Made by a program: the position numbers and the translations under genes. DNA of 9,050 bases from an uncultured Erysipelotrichaceae bacterium (GTDB taxonomy: Bacteria; Bacillota_I; Bacilli_A; Erysipelotrichales; Coprobacillaceae), in contig CALDMQ010000163.1 in assembly GCA_937917505.1 (NCBI GenBank), forward strand, positions 1-9,050. Direction: 5' to 3'. The notes below the pieces were generated by a model that was given only the letters and a program-made list of their open reading frames with translations, ran no database searches and was not told where the DNA came from. Below are positions 1 through 6,147 of this stretch, piece after piece (within the stretch, counting starts at the first letter, position 1; every line of letters begins with the position of its first letter).

Positions 1-182
1 TCAACAGGATTCCCTTCACTTTCAACTTCCTGCATTGCCTCAAAAAGTATACGGTGACTATCAAGATAAAAATCTTCACCACTCGCAAGAGATATAATTT
101 CATTACAAGCACTCTTAGAAATCAACATCGAACCTAATAACGATCTTTCCGCCTCTAAATCATAAGGATATTCTCTTGCCAT
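1..182 (-). CDS. dnaB: Replicative DNA helicase DnaB, N-terminal fragment (runs off the window)
   Basis: The first 60 codons of the hexameric replicative helicase (called DnaC in Bacillus) that unwinds DNA at the replication fork. The visible part is the N-terminal primase-interacting domain. It begins MAREYPYDLEAERSLLGSML, the typical DnaB opening in which 'PYDLEAERSLLG' follows a short lead, and continues with 'FYLDSHRILFEAM' (about residues 38-50), another hallmark of this domain. The ATP-binding core lies outside the window. An ATG also exists six bases upstream (188), but the AGGAGG at 190-195 is 7 nt from the ATG at 182 and only 1 nt from 188, so 182 is chosen. It follows rplI with an 11-nt gap, as in Bacillus-type genomes where rplI precedes the helicase gene. 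The identification is secure although partial. Confidence 0.95.
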   Translation of the reverse strand, partial: MAREYPYDLEAERSLLGSMLISKSACNEIISLASGEDFYLDSHRILFEAMQEVESEGNPV

Positions 183-189
183 TTTCATT

Positions 190-195
190 CCTCCT
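190..195 (-). promoter_or_regulatory. Ribosome binding site of dnaB overlapping the rplI stop codon
   Basis: A perfect AGGAGG on the minus strand lies 7 nt before the dnaB ATG. It shares bases with the TAG stop of rplI (194-196), which suggests translational coupling of L9 and the helicase. It also decides the dnaB start in favour of 182 over 188. Confidence 0.85.
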
Positions 196-640
196 ACTTT
201 TCACTCAAATGCACATTCACTGTCGCAATAACATCTTTATACAACTCAATCTTCAAACGTGTATATCCTAACGCCTGAATAGGTCTTGCATTAATAAACT
301 TTCTCTTATCTACTTTAATATCATACTTTTTCAATAGCTCTTCCACAATATTCTTTGTAGAAATACTTCCAAAAGTTCTTCCATCTTTTCCAGAAGACAA
401 TTGAAACTCTAAAGTAATACCTTCAATTACCTTTTTCAATTCTTCTGCATTCTTCTTATTTTCTAAATCTTGTAATCTTTCTTTTTCTTTATTCTCTGCA
501 ACCACTTCTCTCCCTCTTGGAGTAGACAGCACCGCCAAACCATTTTTAATCAGAAAGTTTTGTCCATAGCCATCAGCCACATTAACAATTTCACCTTTCT
601 TACCAACTTTTTTTACATCTTGTGTTAAAATCACTTTCAT
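194..640 (-). CDS. rplI: 50S ribosomal protein L9
   Basis: L9 binds 23S rRNA at the base of the L1 stalk region of the large ribosomal subunit and helps maintain the reading frame. The 148 residues match the usual family length. The N-terminal RNA-binding domain (about 1-47) contains 'KKGEIVNVADGYGQNFLI', the family signature. A Lys/Glu-rich connecting helix (about 48-75) leads to the C-terminal domain, which has 'KDGRTFGSIST' near residue 85. The ATG at 640 overlaps the TGA of the upstream gdpP gene (ATGA), and an AGAGGTG (648-654) inside gdpP acts as ribosome binding site. No separate promoter is seen, so it is probably cotranscribed with yybS, gdpP and dnaB. Confidence 0.97.
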   Translation of the reverse strand: MKVILTQDVKKVGKKGEIVNVADGYGQNFLIKNGLAVLSTPRGREVVAENKEKERLQDLENKKNAEELKKVIEGITLEFQLSSGKDGRTFGSISTKNIVEELLKKYDIKVDKRKFINARPIQALGYTRLKIELYKDVIATVNVHLSEK

Positions 641-2601
641 TTCATTTCACCTCTGTCTTCTAAATATTCATGAATCTTTTCTTCTAATAAAACACGAACT
701 TCTTCTAAAGTTTTATCTTCAAACTGTGCAGCAGCCATAGAAAAATGACCACCACCGCCCATGTTTTCCATAATAATCTGAACATTAATATCCTTTGTAC
801 TTCTTGCACTAACTGCAATTCGTCCTTTATTAATCAAAGCAATTGTAAAAGAAGCCTTAATTCCACTAATTTCTAACAAAGCATTACTTGCTTTTGCAAG
901 CATTGCACTTGGATATTCTTTATCCTCATTACCCATTGCAATTAATACGTAAGAATTATAACGATAAGCATTTTGTGTAATTGACAATTTCGTTAATGTT
1001 TCTTCATAAGAATCCTCTAAGAATTCATATGCCTTTGTCACATTCGCTTGTGAATCACGTAATGATGCTGCTGATTGAAAAGTACGCACGCCAACACGTT
1101 GTTTAAAATTATTTGTATCAACTAACATACCTGCATACATAATTGTTGCATCAAGTTCATTGAGTTGTGCATCTATATTTTGATATTCCATAATCTCCAC
1201 AACTAACTCTACTGTACTTGAAGCTGCAGGCTCTAAGTAAGTTAAAATAGGTGCTTCAATAAACTCTTCACCACGTCTGTGATGATCAATAATCACTTTA
1301 TTCTTTACTTTCTCTAATAAAGAACGAGAAATTGCAAGACTAGGTTTATGATTATCAACACTTATTAATAATGTGTTTTTATCCACGTATTCCAATGCAT
1401 CGTGATAAGACAAAATCATGGATTTATAATCTTCGCGATTTTTAATCATATTCACTGCATTTTTTGTCTTCTCTTCAATCGAATCATAATCAATAACAAC
1501 TCTAACTTTCTTTCCATAAGCCTTTGCAATTTTTGCAACACCCAAAGATGCTCCAAAAGAATCTAAATCCGAACTTTTATGCCCCATTACATACACTTGA
1601 CTTGCATTTTTAATAAGTCCTGCAAGAGACTGGGCAATAACCCTAGCACGAACTTTACTACTCTTTTCAAAGGTATCACTATTGCCACCAAAGAACTTCA
1701 CATTATCATCGCCAGATTTCACAGCCACCTGATCTCCACCACGTGAATAAGTCAAACTTAGCGCTGATGATGCCATTTCATCTAGTTCTCTTAGTACTCT
1801 TGAATTACGCCCAATACCAATACTCAATGTCATAACTTCATCTAACTCTTTTGACATTTTCTTAAAAGCATCAAGAATCGCAAATTTATTTTCAACTTGT
1901 TTTTTATAAATTCTTTCATTAAAAAAAGCCAAATATCCACCAGATTTAAAACGACGAATAATAATTCCATTAGAATATGCCCAATCTACAATAATTTGTC
2001 TTGAGCGAGATTGAATCAATGCCATCTTTGGTTCATCCACTCGCTCTAATGTTTCCTCATAGTTATCTATTGTAATATAAGCCATACAGACTTGTTGATC
2101 TTGATAATCTTGTTGAAGTGATAAAAGTTGAGTGACATCTTTTAAATAAATCAATTTTGTTTCTTGACTATTATAAGCTTCAAACTTCCTTCCCTTCACA
2201 TCTATAACACGAATATCTTCATCTTCAAAAAGTGGTGCTAGATGCGGTTGCCACTCTAACAACTTCACACCTACAATATTAATATTCAATTCTTTAAACA
2301 AATCACTTGTCCATACAATATTTCTATTTTCATCATATTGCACAAGACCTATACCACCAAACATAAACGCATTTCTCGCATCGATATCCAAGGCATCTTT
2401 AACACTCAGGACATTAGATTCAGATAAATAATTAGAATATATCAAAGCTATAAAGATAATCACATTCTTAACAGACGCATAAACTCCAAGCACCAATAAC
2501 AATGGGTGACTAAAAATAAAGTAAAAACCAAACAACAATAAACATTCTAATATCAAAAAAGTAAATATAAGATTTCTTACTTGCAACATTTTCCTTGTCA
2601 A
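637..2601 (-). CDS. gdpP: Cyclic-di-AMP phosphodiesterase GdpP (YybT family)
   Basis: A membrane-bound enzyme that hydrolyses the second messenger c-di-AMP to pApA; it affects cell-wall, potassium and beta-lactam responses in Firmicutes. The 654 residues are close to the 659 of B. subtilis GdpP. Two membrane helices (about 9-29 and 33-56) are followed by a PAS-like region (about 75-155) and a degenerate GGDEF domain (about 170-300), where 'SGGYLAF' replaces the GGDEF signature. The DHH/DHHA1 phosphodiesterase part follows. Metal ligands look complete: H341, D345 and D347 in 'GHKSSDLDS', D416, the D439-H440-H441 motif and D495 in 'GMLVDT'. The DHHA1 motif 'GGGGH' is at 615-619. The start is a TTG at 2601, 8 nt after AAGGAGGG; the first ATG (2589) lies 20 nt from it. 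It sits between yybS and rplI as in Bacillus. Confidence 0.97.
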   Translation of the reverse strand: MTRKMLQVRNLIFTFLILECLLLFGFYFIFSHPLLLVLGVYASVKNVIIFIALIYSNYLSESNVLSVKDALDIDARNAFMFGGIGLVQYDENRNIVWTSDLFKELNINIVGVKLLEWQPHLAPLFEDEDIRVIDVKGRKFEAYNSQETKLIYLKDVTQLLSLQQDYQDQQVCMAYITIDNYEETLERVDEPKMALIQSRSRQIIVDWAYSNGIIIRRFKSGGYLAFFNERIYKKQVENKFAILDAFKKMSKELDEVMTLSIGIGRNSRVLRELDEMASSALSLTYSRGGDQVAVKSGDDNVKFFGGNSDTFEKSSKVRARVIAQSLAGLIKNASQVYVMGHKSSDLDSFGASLGVAKIAKAYGKKVRVVIDYDSIEEKTKNAVNMIKNREDYKSMILSYHDALEYVDKNTLLISVDNHKPSLAISRSLLEKVKNKVIIDHHRRGEEFIEAPILTYLEPAASSTVELVVEIMEYQNIDAQLNELDATIMYAGMLVDTNNFKQRVGVRTFQSAASLRDSQANVTKAYEFLEDSYEETLTKLSITQNAYRYNSYVLIAMGNEDKEYPSAMLAKASNALLEISGIKASFTIALINKGRIAVSARSTKDINVQIIMENMGGGGHFSMAAAQFEDKTLEEVRVLLEEKIHEYLEDRGEMK

Positions 2602-2609
2602 ATGATTTT

Positions 2610-2617
2610 CCCTCCTT
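2610..2617 (-). promoter_or_regulatory. Ribosome binding site deciding a TTG start for gdpP
   Basis: AAGGAGGG on the minus strand lies 8 nt before a TTG (2601) and 20 nt before the first in-frame ATG (2589), so the TTG is the better start. The site overlaps the TAA stop of yybS (2616-2618), implying coupled translation. Confidence 0.75.
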
Positions 2618-3524
2618 ACACTCCATTATTTATATTATACAATATATTCCTTCTTAAATCACTAAATATATCCAAGATTCCCACCACAACATAAACCATT
2701 GAAACCATCGGTATAAACATAGCAACAAATGCAAATATCAACCACTTTGGTTTTTGTTTTATAATCAAATAAAAACTCATAAAAGACAAACCTTGTAATA
2801 AGAAAACAAGCATACCTAATGTATAAGCATAAACAAGATAAATACTGTCAATATGTAAAAAATTATATAAGATATAACCTCCAAACATCACCCCTGCCAC
2901 AATCAATCCTTGTTTTTGACTTAAGTGCATGGTCGCAATATGGAAATTCCCTGGAAATTCTACTTTTAACCTTGTCAAAACCAATTGACACAAAAGTACA
3001 ATAACATACATTTCCATAACAGACATAATAATCAAAACCATAGGAATCATAGACAAAAACATATTTACATTTATATTTTGTGCAATAGCAGGAATGATTT
3101 GAGATAGTTCTTCATACATGACTATCATTTCCTGGGAAATGTTAATACCTAACAATCCCGAGAACATTTCATAAATACATATATTATTGATAAAAGTCAC
3201 CCCAAATGTCCCAAGAATGATGATACCTTTTTGAGCATGTTTTAAACATTCACCTATCCATAAACCAGCAAGACACGAAGCCACAGATGAAACAATAAAA
3301 AACGGCAATCCTACCATCATAATTACAAACATAGACACTACACATACAACAATATTGCTTTTCAAATCATAGTGGTATCCATACCAAACAAGTGGTGGTA
3401 CCATACCATAACAGATAAAAATATCAAACAAACTTCCTGTATAAGTATTGATTAAAGATAAAACACCAAACAAGGCAGCAATCATTGCCCCTTGAACCAT
3501 CTTTTTTGTATTCTTATGTCCCAT
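2616..3524 (-). CDS. yybS: DUF2232 integral membrane protein (YybS family)
   Basis: A 302-residue polytopic membrane protein, with about seven or eight hydrophobic helices spread over the whole length and short charged loops. It opens with a basic stretch (MGHKNTKK) followed by 'QGAMIAALFGVLSLI' and ends with 'GILDIFSDLRR', both typical of DUF2232 proteins. The family is known from B. subtilis YybS, which lies directly upstream of gdpP exactly as here; its function is not established. The open frame extends up to 3632, but that would overlap the upstream gene and cross its terminator and the predicted yybS promoter. Starts at 3524 or 3530 are therefore preferred; 3524 has GAGAG 6 nt upstream. 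It is the first gene of the yybS-gdpP-rplI-dnaB unit. Family assignment rests on topology, end motifs and synteny. Confidence 0.88.
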   Translation of the reverse strand: MGHKNTKKMVQGAMIAALFGVLSLINTYTGSLFDIFICYGMVPPLVWYGYHYDLKSNIVVCVVSMFVIMMVGLPFFIVSSVASCLAGLWIGECLKHAQKGIIILGTFGVTFINNICIYEMFSGLLGINISQEMIVMYEELSQIIPAIAQNINVNMFLSMIPMVLIIMSVMEMYVIVLLCQLVLTRLKVEFPGNFHIATMHLSQKQGLIVAGVMFGGYILYNFLHIDSIYLVYAYTLGMLVFLLQGLSFMSFYLIIKQKPKWLIFAFVAMFIPMVSMVYVVVGILDIFSDLRRNILYNINNGV

Positions 3525-3554
3525 AGACATCTCTCTTTCTTGAAAATATAGCCT

Positions 3555-3563
3555 ATTATAACA
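3555..3563 (-). promoter_or_regulatory. Extended -10 promoter of the yybS-gdpP-rplI-dnaB operon
   Basis: The minus strand reads TGTTATAAT (3563-3555), a perfect TATAAT with the extended TGn element. The -35 position (3578-3583, TTTCTT, 17-bp spacer) is poor and lies in the U-tract of the preceding terminator. The start of transcription would fall near 3548, giving an 18-24 nt leader that still contains the AAAGAGAG before the yybS start. Confidence 0.7.
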
Positions 3564-3581
3564 CAGATTCATATAAAAAGA

Positions 3582-3602
3582 AAAAGCTATCTTGTAGCTT
3601 TT
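3582..3602 (-). terminator. Intrinsic terminator of the small-protein/DUF3737 unit
   Basis: On the minus strand an 8-bp perfect stem (AAAAGCTA/TAGCTTTT, loop 5 nt) is followed by TCTTTTTAT. It starts inside the stop codon region of the DUF3737 gene and separates that unit from yybS. Confidence 0.85.
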
Positions 3603-4488
3603 AACAACTTGATTGACATAAATATTGTTCATGACACTTATTCATCTTTTTTCTGACAATAACTTGTCCACTTACCTCCATAATAGGATCTTCAATTATT
3701 ACCTTCCCTACACTATCCACAACAATCTTTCCACTCTTATGATTTTTAATAGAATCCACATGACCGTTAATAGTTGCATAAACCTCACTGTATTCAAAAG
3801 CTAAATCAGTATCTATCATTTCGCAATCAATTAATTTTAAATTCTCACAATAACAAAATGGTTGTGTACCAATAATTTGACAATTAATAAGTGTTAAATT
3901 TTTAGAAAACCATGCTAGATATTCTCCTTTAATCACAGAATTTTTAACCACTACATTCTCACTATGCCAAAATGCATCTTTTGTATCTAAATAAGAATCT
4001 TTGATTTCTACATCATGCATATATTGAAAAGAATCTTTTCCTTGAAATTTTAATCCCTCAATAAAAACACGAGAACTATTCAAAAAGATATATTCTGATT
4101 GAATTATACTATTCTTAATTTCAATATCATGACAATACCAACCGAGTTCTGATGATTGAATTGTTGAATCCACAATCCTTGTATGACTACATTCTCTTAA
4201 AACTTTAATTCCATCAATTTGGCAATTTTGAATCAATCCATGATGTGAATACCAAATGGGTGCTCTTGTAAAAGTATCCATCATTGAATTGAGAAGCTTA
4301 TAATCTTGTACATGCCACAAAGGGTAACGTAAAGAAAATTGACAATCCTTCACTTCAATATGCCTTGCTTCTTTTAAAACAGACTCTCCATCTGCTTCAC
4401 CAGCAAATATACAATTTTCAACACTTGTATTTTCTAAATGATACAAAGCACGTTCTTCATCAAATTTTTGATTTATAATTTTATTCAT
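3601..4488 (-). CDS. DUF3737 family protein (beta-helix repeat protein of unknown function)
   Basis: A 295-residue soluble protein with no signal peptide or membrane helix. It opens with 'NQKFDEERALY' and has 'ADGESVLKEARHIEV', 'LRYPLWH', 'GEYLAWFSKNLTLINC' and 'IGTQPFCYCENLKLIDCE', the conserved blocks of DUF3737. Most of the chain is a run of imperfect 20-25 residue units of the form 'hxIxNSxIxGE..hx.S.N' rich in Asn, Ser, Cys and aromatics, which suggests a right-handed parallel beta-helix. No catalytic residues are known for the family, so no activity is proposed. The ATG at 4488 is 8 nt after GAAGG; an in-frame GTG at 4491 is possible but less well spaced. It overlaps the upstream small gene by 8 nt, so the two are cotranscribed, and a terminator begins at its stop codon. 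Confidence 0.92.
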   Translation of the reverse strand: MNKIINQKFDEERALYHLENTSVENCIFAGEADGESVLKEARHIEVKDCQFSLRYPLWHVQDYKLLNSMMDTFTRAPIWYSHHGLIQNCQIDGIKVLRECSHTRIVDSTIQSSELGWYCHDIEIKNSIIQSEYIFLNSSRVFIEGLKFQGKDSFQYMHDVEIKDSYLDTKDAFWHSENVVVKNSVIKGEYLAWFSKNLTLINCQIIGTQPFCYCENLKLIDCEMIDTDLAFEYSEVYATINGHVDSIKNHKSGKIVVDSVGKVIIEDPIMEVSGQVIVRKKMNKCHEQYLCQSSC

Positions 4489-4699
4489 CACACTTACCTT
4501 CTCTCTTTAATCTATACAAAACATCATCTACACGATCTATTTTATTTTGAACATCATGTATCTTTTCAACAAAATCACAACGATGTTTTCTAAGCAACCG
4601 TATCTTTCTTTGAATTTGACAACATTGCATATGTTCAATAAAATCTTTTGAACAACCTGCATCTTGTAAACATTCTTTTTCATAATCACTCATAACCAT
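4481..4699 (-). CDS. Small Cys-containing hypothetical protein upstream of DUF3737
   Basis: A 72-residue cytoplasmic protein beginning MVMSDYEKECLQDAGCSKDF. The middle is basic with 'QRKIRLLRKHRCDFVEKIH', and the C-terminal half is a predicted amphipathic or coiled-coil helix ending 'VDDVLYRLKREGK'. It carries six Cys residues, two of them adjacent (CC). I recognise this type of small conserved protein ('YEKEC..xAG' start, 'LLxxHRCxxxxxIH' centre) from gut Firmicutes as an unnamed family; its function is unknown. The open frame could start at 4735, but no ribosome binding site precedes that ATG. AAGGA at 4707-4711 is 7 nt from the ATG at 4699, which is chosen. Its stop overlaps the start of the DUF3737 gene, so the two probably act together. 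Confidence 0.8.
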   Translation of the reverse strand: MVMSDYEKECLQDAGCSKDFIEHMQCCQIQRKIRLLRKHRCDFVEKIHDVQNKIDRVDDVLYRLKREGKCDE

Positions 4700-4711
4700 C
4701 GTCTCATCCTT

Positions 4712-4740
4712 ATTATACAAACCTTTCTCTCCCATAACAA
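4712..4740 (-). promoter_or_regulatory. Promoter-like TTGTTA-N17-TATAAT near the small-protein gene
   Basis: On the minus strand TTGTTA (4740-4735) and a perfect TATAAT (4717-4712) are separated by exactly 17 bp. Transcription from it would start near 4705, just after the AAGGA (4707-4711) that best fits the ATG at 4699. If real, the transcript would be nearly leaderless. An alternative weaker promoter further upstream (TTGTTA-N17-TATAGC, around 4764-4790) would keep the ribosome binding site. The sequence cannot decide between them. Confidence 0.45.
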
Positions 4741-4802
4741 ATACTTATATTTTATATGTTGCTATAACTTTTAAGCATGGATGTAACAACGAAGTGAATT
4801 GT

Positions 4803-5160
4803 ATGGAGTTAAGAGTTTTACAATATTTCTTAGCTATCGCAAGAGAAGACTCTATTTCCAAAACAACAGTGTTTTTACATCTTTCTCAAAACTTGATCAA
4901 GACAAATGAAAGACTTAGAAGAGGAACTTGGAACTGTTTTATTGGAAAGAAGAAGTGGCAAGATGACTTTAACAGAAGATGATTTATTATTGGAAAAAGA
5001 TCAGAAGACATTATTTCTGAAAAAACTGCTTTCAATAGAGATATCTATATGGGTTGTGGGATAACAAAAGGGATGTCTATGATTGTTAAAGCATTCATAT
5101 CATACAAAATCATCACAATATTTTTTAAACATTCTTCAAGATTTACTACAAAAGCAATGA
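4803..5160 (+). pseudogene. Decayed LysR-family transcriptional regulator
   Basis: The intact family has an N-terminal winged helix-turn-helix and a C-terminal effector domain, about 290-300 residues. Here the first 29 codons (MELRVLQYFLAIAREDSISK...FLHLSQ) are a clear LysR start. At about 4890 two bases are missing; the next frame reads through a TGA (4894-4896) into 'SRQMKDLEEELGTVLLERRS' (LysR helix 3 and wing). At about 4994-4998 one A is missing from an A-run, returning to the first frame with 'RSEDIISEKTAFNRDIYMGC' up to 'MIVKAF' (5079-5096). The effector domain is then gone. A third frame shift gives 'SSQYFLNILQDLLQKQ' with TGA at 5158-5160, which resembles a LysR C-terminus (less certain). 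About 170 codons appear deleted. Functional DNA binding is very unlikely. It is divergent from the small-protein/DUF3737 unit and upstream of the aldo-keto reductase operon, which it may once have regulated. Confidence 0.85.
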
Positions 5161-5180
5161 GAACTGATTCATTGTTTTTT
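5150..5180 (+). terminator. Intrinsic terminator of the lysR pseudogene
   Basis: A stem with the core CAATGA (5155-5160) / TCATTG (5169-5174) and an 8-nt loop extends through a G-U pair into an A-tract/T-tract (AAAAG / TTTTT) and runs into TTTTTTGATTTTC. It overlaps the relic stop codon, as expected for the original 3' end of the regulator gene, and insulates the downstream operon. Confidence 0.75.
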
Positions 5181-5194
5181 GATTTTCTTTCATC

Positions 5195-5215
5195 ACTATA
5201 CTATTTCGTTATAGT
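5195..5215 (+). promoter_or_regulatory. Dyad ACTATA-N9-TATAGT, possible LysR-type operator
   Basis: Perfect 6-bp inverted arms around a 9-nt centre. T5199 and A5211 satisfy the T-N11-A rule of LysR-type binding sites. Its centre (5205) is about 62 bases upstream of the start predicted from the weak promoter at 5233-5260, close to the -65 position usual for such sites. It also contains TATACT (5197-5202), which could instead be a -10 element. The function is inferred from symmetry and position only. Confidence 0.4.
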
Positions 5216-5232
5216 AGATTGCAAAATTGTTA

Positions 5233-5260
5233 TTGTACATTTTTTAGTTGCAAAGATAAA
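5233..5260 (+). promoter_or_regulatory. Weak candidate promoter of the redox operon
   Basis: TTGTAC (5233-5238) and GATAAA (5255-5260) are 16 bp apart and would start transcription near 5267, just ahead of the ribosome binding site AAGGAG (5273-5278). Both elements are poor matches, as expected for an activator-dependent promoter. A perfect TATAAT at 5262-5267 also exists but would start the message inside the ribosome binding site and has no -35. Confidence 0.35.
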
Positions 5261-5287
5261 ATATAATCAGAAAAGGAGAAATAAGCC

Positions 5288-6136
5288 ATGAAAACATTTG
5301 AATTTAACAACAAACAAACTATCCCAGCCGTAGGTTTTGGAGTTTTTCAAATCCCTAACAACGGACCAACTTATGAAGCTACACTATCAGCATTAAAAGC
5401 AGGCTATCGTCATATTGATACAGCTGCTGGATATATGAATGAAAGTGATGTTGGTAAAGCTATCAAAGATAGCGAAATTGATAGAAAAGATATTTTTATT
5501 ACTTCTAAATTATGGCTACAAGATTATGGTTATGAAAATGCAAAGAAAGGTATTGAAAATTCTTTAAAAGCATTAGATGTTGAGTATATTGATTTGTATT
5601 TATTACATCAACCTTATGGTGATTATTTAGGTGCTTGGAAAGCATTAGAAGAAGCTGTTCATGAAGGAAAAATCAAATCAATTGGAGTTTCAAATATCAC
5701 TGTTAACTTATGGAATAAATTTAAAGATGGTATGACAATTATGCCAGTTGTCAATCAAGTCGAATTTAACCCATTCATCCAACAAAAAGAATTAAGAAAA
5801 ATCATGAAAGAAAACAATATTCTTTTAGAAGCATGGTATCCATTAGGACATGGAAATAAAGGCTTATTAGAAAATGAAACAATTGTTAGTATTGCAAAGA
5901 AATATAATAAAAACACTGGTCAAATTATTTTAAGATGGATTTATCAAGAAGGAGTTATTTCTTTACCAAAATCAACAAACTCTACAAGAATGAAAGGAAA
6001 TATTGATATCTTCGACTTTGAATTAACAAATGAAGAAATGACATCTATTCGAGCATTAGACACAGAAATTCCAACACATAATCCTGAAGATCCAGTAAAC
6101 GAAACTAGATTAATGGGATTAAAAATTCATGATTAG
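5288..6136 (+). CDS. Aldo-keto reductase 1 of tandem pair
   Basis: A cytoplasmic NAD(P)H-dependent reductase of aldehydes or ketones with the (beta/alpha)8 barrel of the AKR superfamily. The 282 residues match the bacterial 2,5-diketo-gluconate/glyoxal-reductase-like group (AKR5 type). The catalytic tetrad is complete: D44 and Y49 in 'HIDTAAGYMNE', K74 in 'ITSKLW' and H107 in 'DLYLLHQP'. Cofactor-contacting motifs 'GVSN' (133-136) and 'LPKST' (226-230, with R234) are present and favour NADPH. The ATG at 5288 lies 9 nt after AAGGAG. It is the first gene of the five-gene redox operon, with an 11-nt gap to its paralogue. The substrate is unknown; methylglyoxal or other small carbonyls are common for relatives. 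Confidence 0.95.
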   Translation: MKTFEFNNKQTIPAVGFGVFQIPNNGPTYEATLSALKAGYRHIDTAAGYMNESDVGKAIKDSEIDRKDIFITSKLWLQDYGYENAKKGIENSLKALDVEYIDLYLLHQPYGDYLGAWKALEEAVHEGKIKSIGVSNITVNLWNKFKDGMTIMPVVNQVEFNPFIQQKELRKIMKENNILLEAWYPLGHGNKGLLENETIVSIAKKYNKNTGQIILRWIYQEGVISLPKSTNSTRMKGNIDIFDFELTNEEMTSIRALDTEIPTHNPEDPVNETRLMGLKIHD

Positions 6137-6147
6137 GAGTAAAATAT

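Noticed and set aside
2819..3004. Plus-strand frame opposite the DUF2232 gene
   Set aside because: Antisense shadow of a membrane-protein gene, with no ribosome binding site and no recognisable motifs.
3525..3632. Longer N-terminus for the DUF2232 protein (338 residues)
   Set aside because: It would overlap the DUF3737 gene and include its terminator and the TATAAT promoter, and it lacks a ribosome binding site.
4743..4759. Imperfect AT-rich palindrome in the divergent promoter region
   Set aside because: Almost entirely A and T with a mismatch in each arm; it could occur by chance and no regulator can be tied to it.
4794..4982. A complete 62-residue protein on the plus strand
   Set aside because: Only its first half is LysR-like; the rest is the out-of-frame reading of the next LysR segment, so it is part of a pseudogene.
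5049..5291. An 80-residue protein on the plus strand ahead of the aldo-keto reductase
   Set aside because: Its first codons are the LysR linker region, then it runs through the terminator and promoter region; it has no ribosome binding site and overlaps the next start codon.
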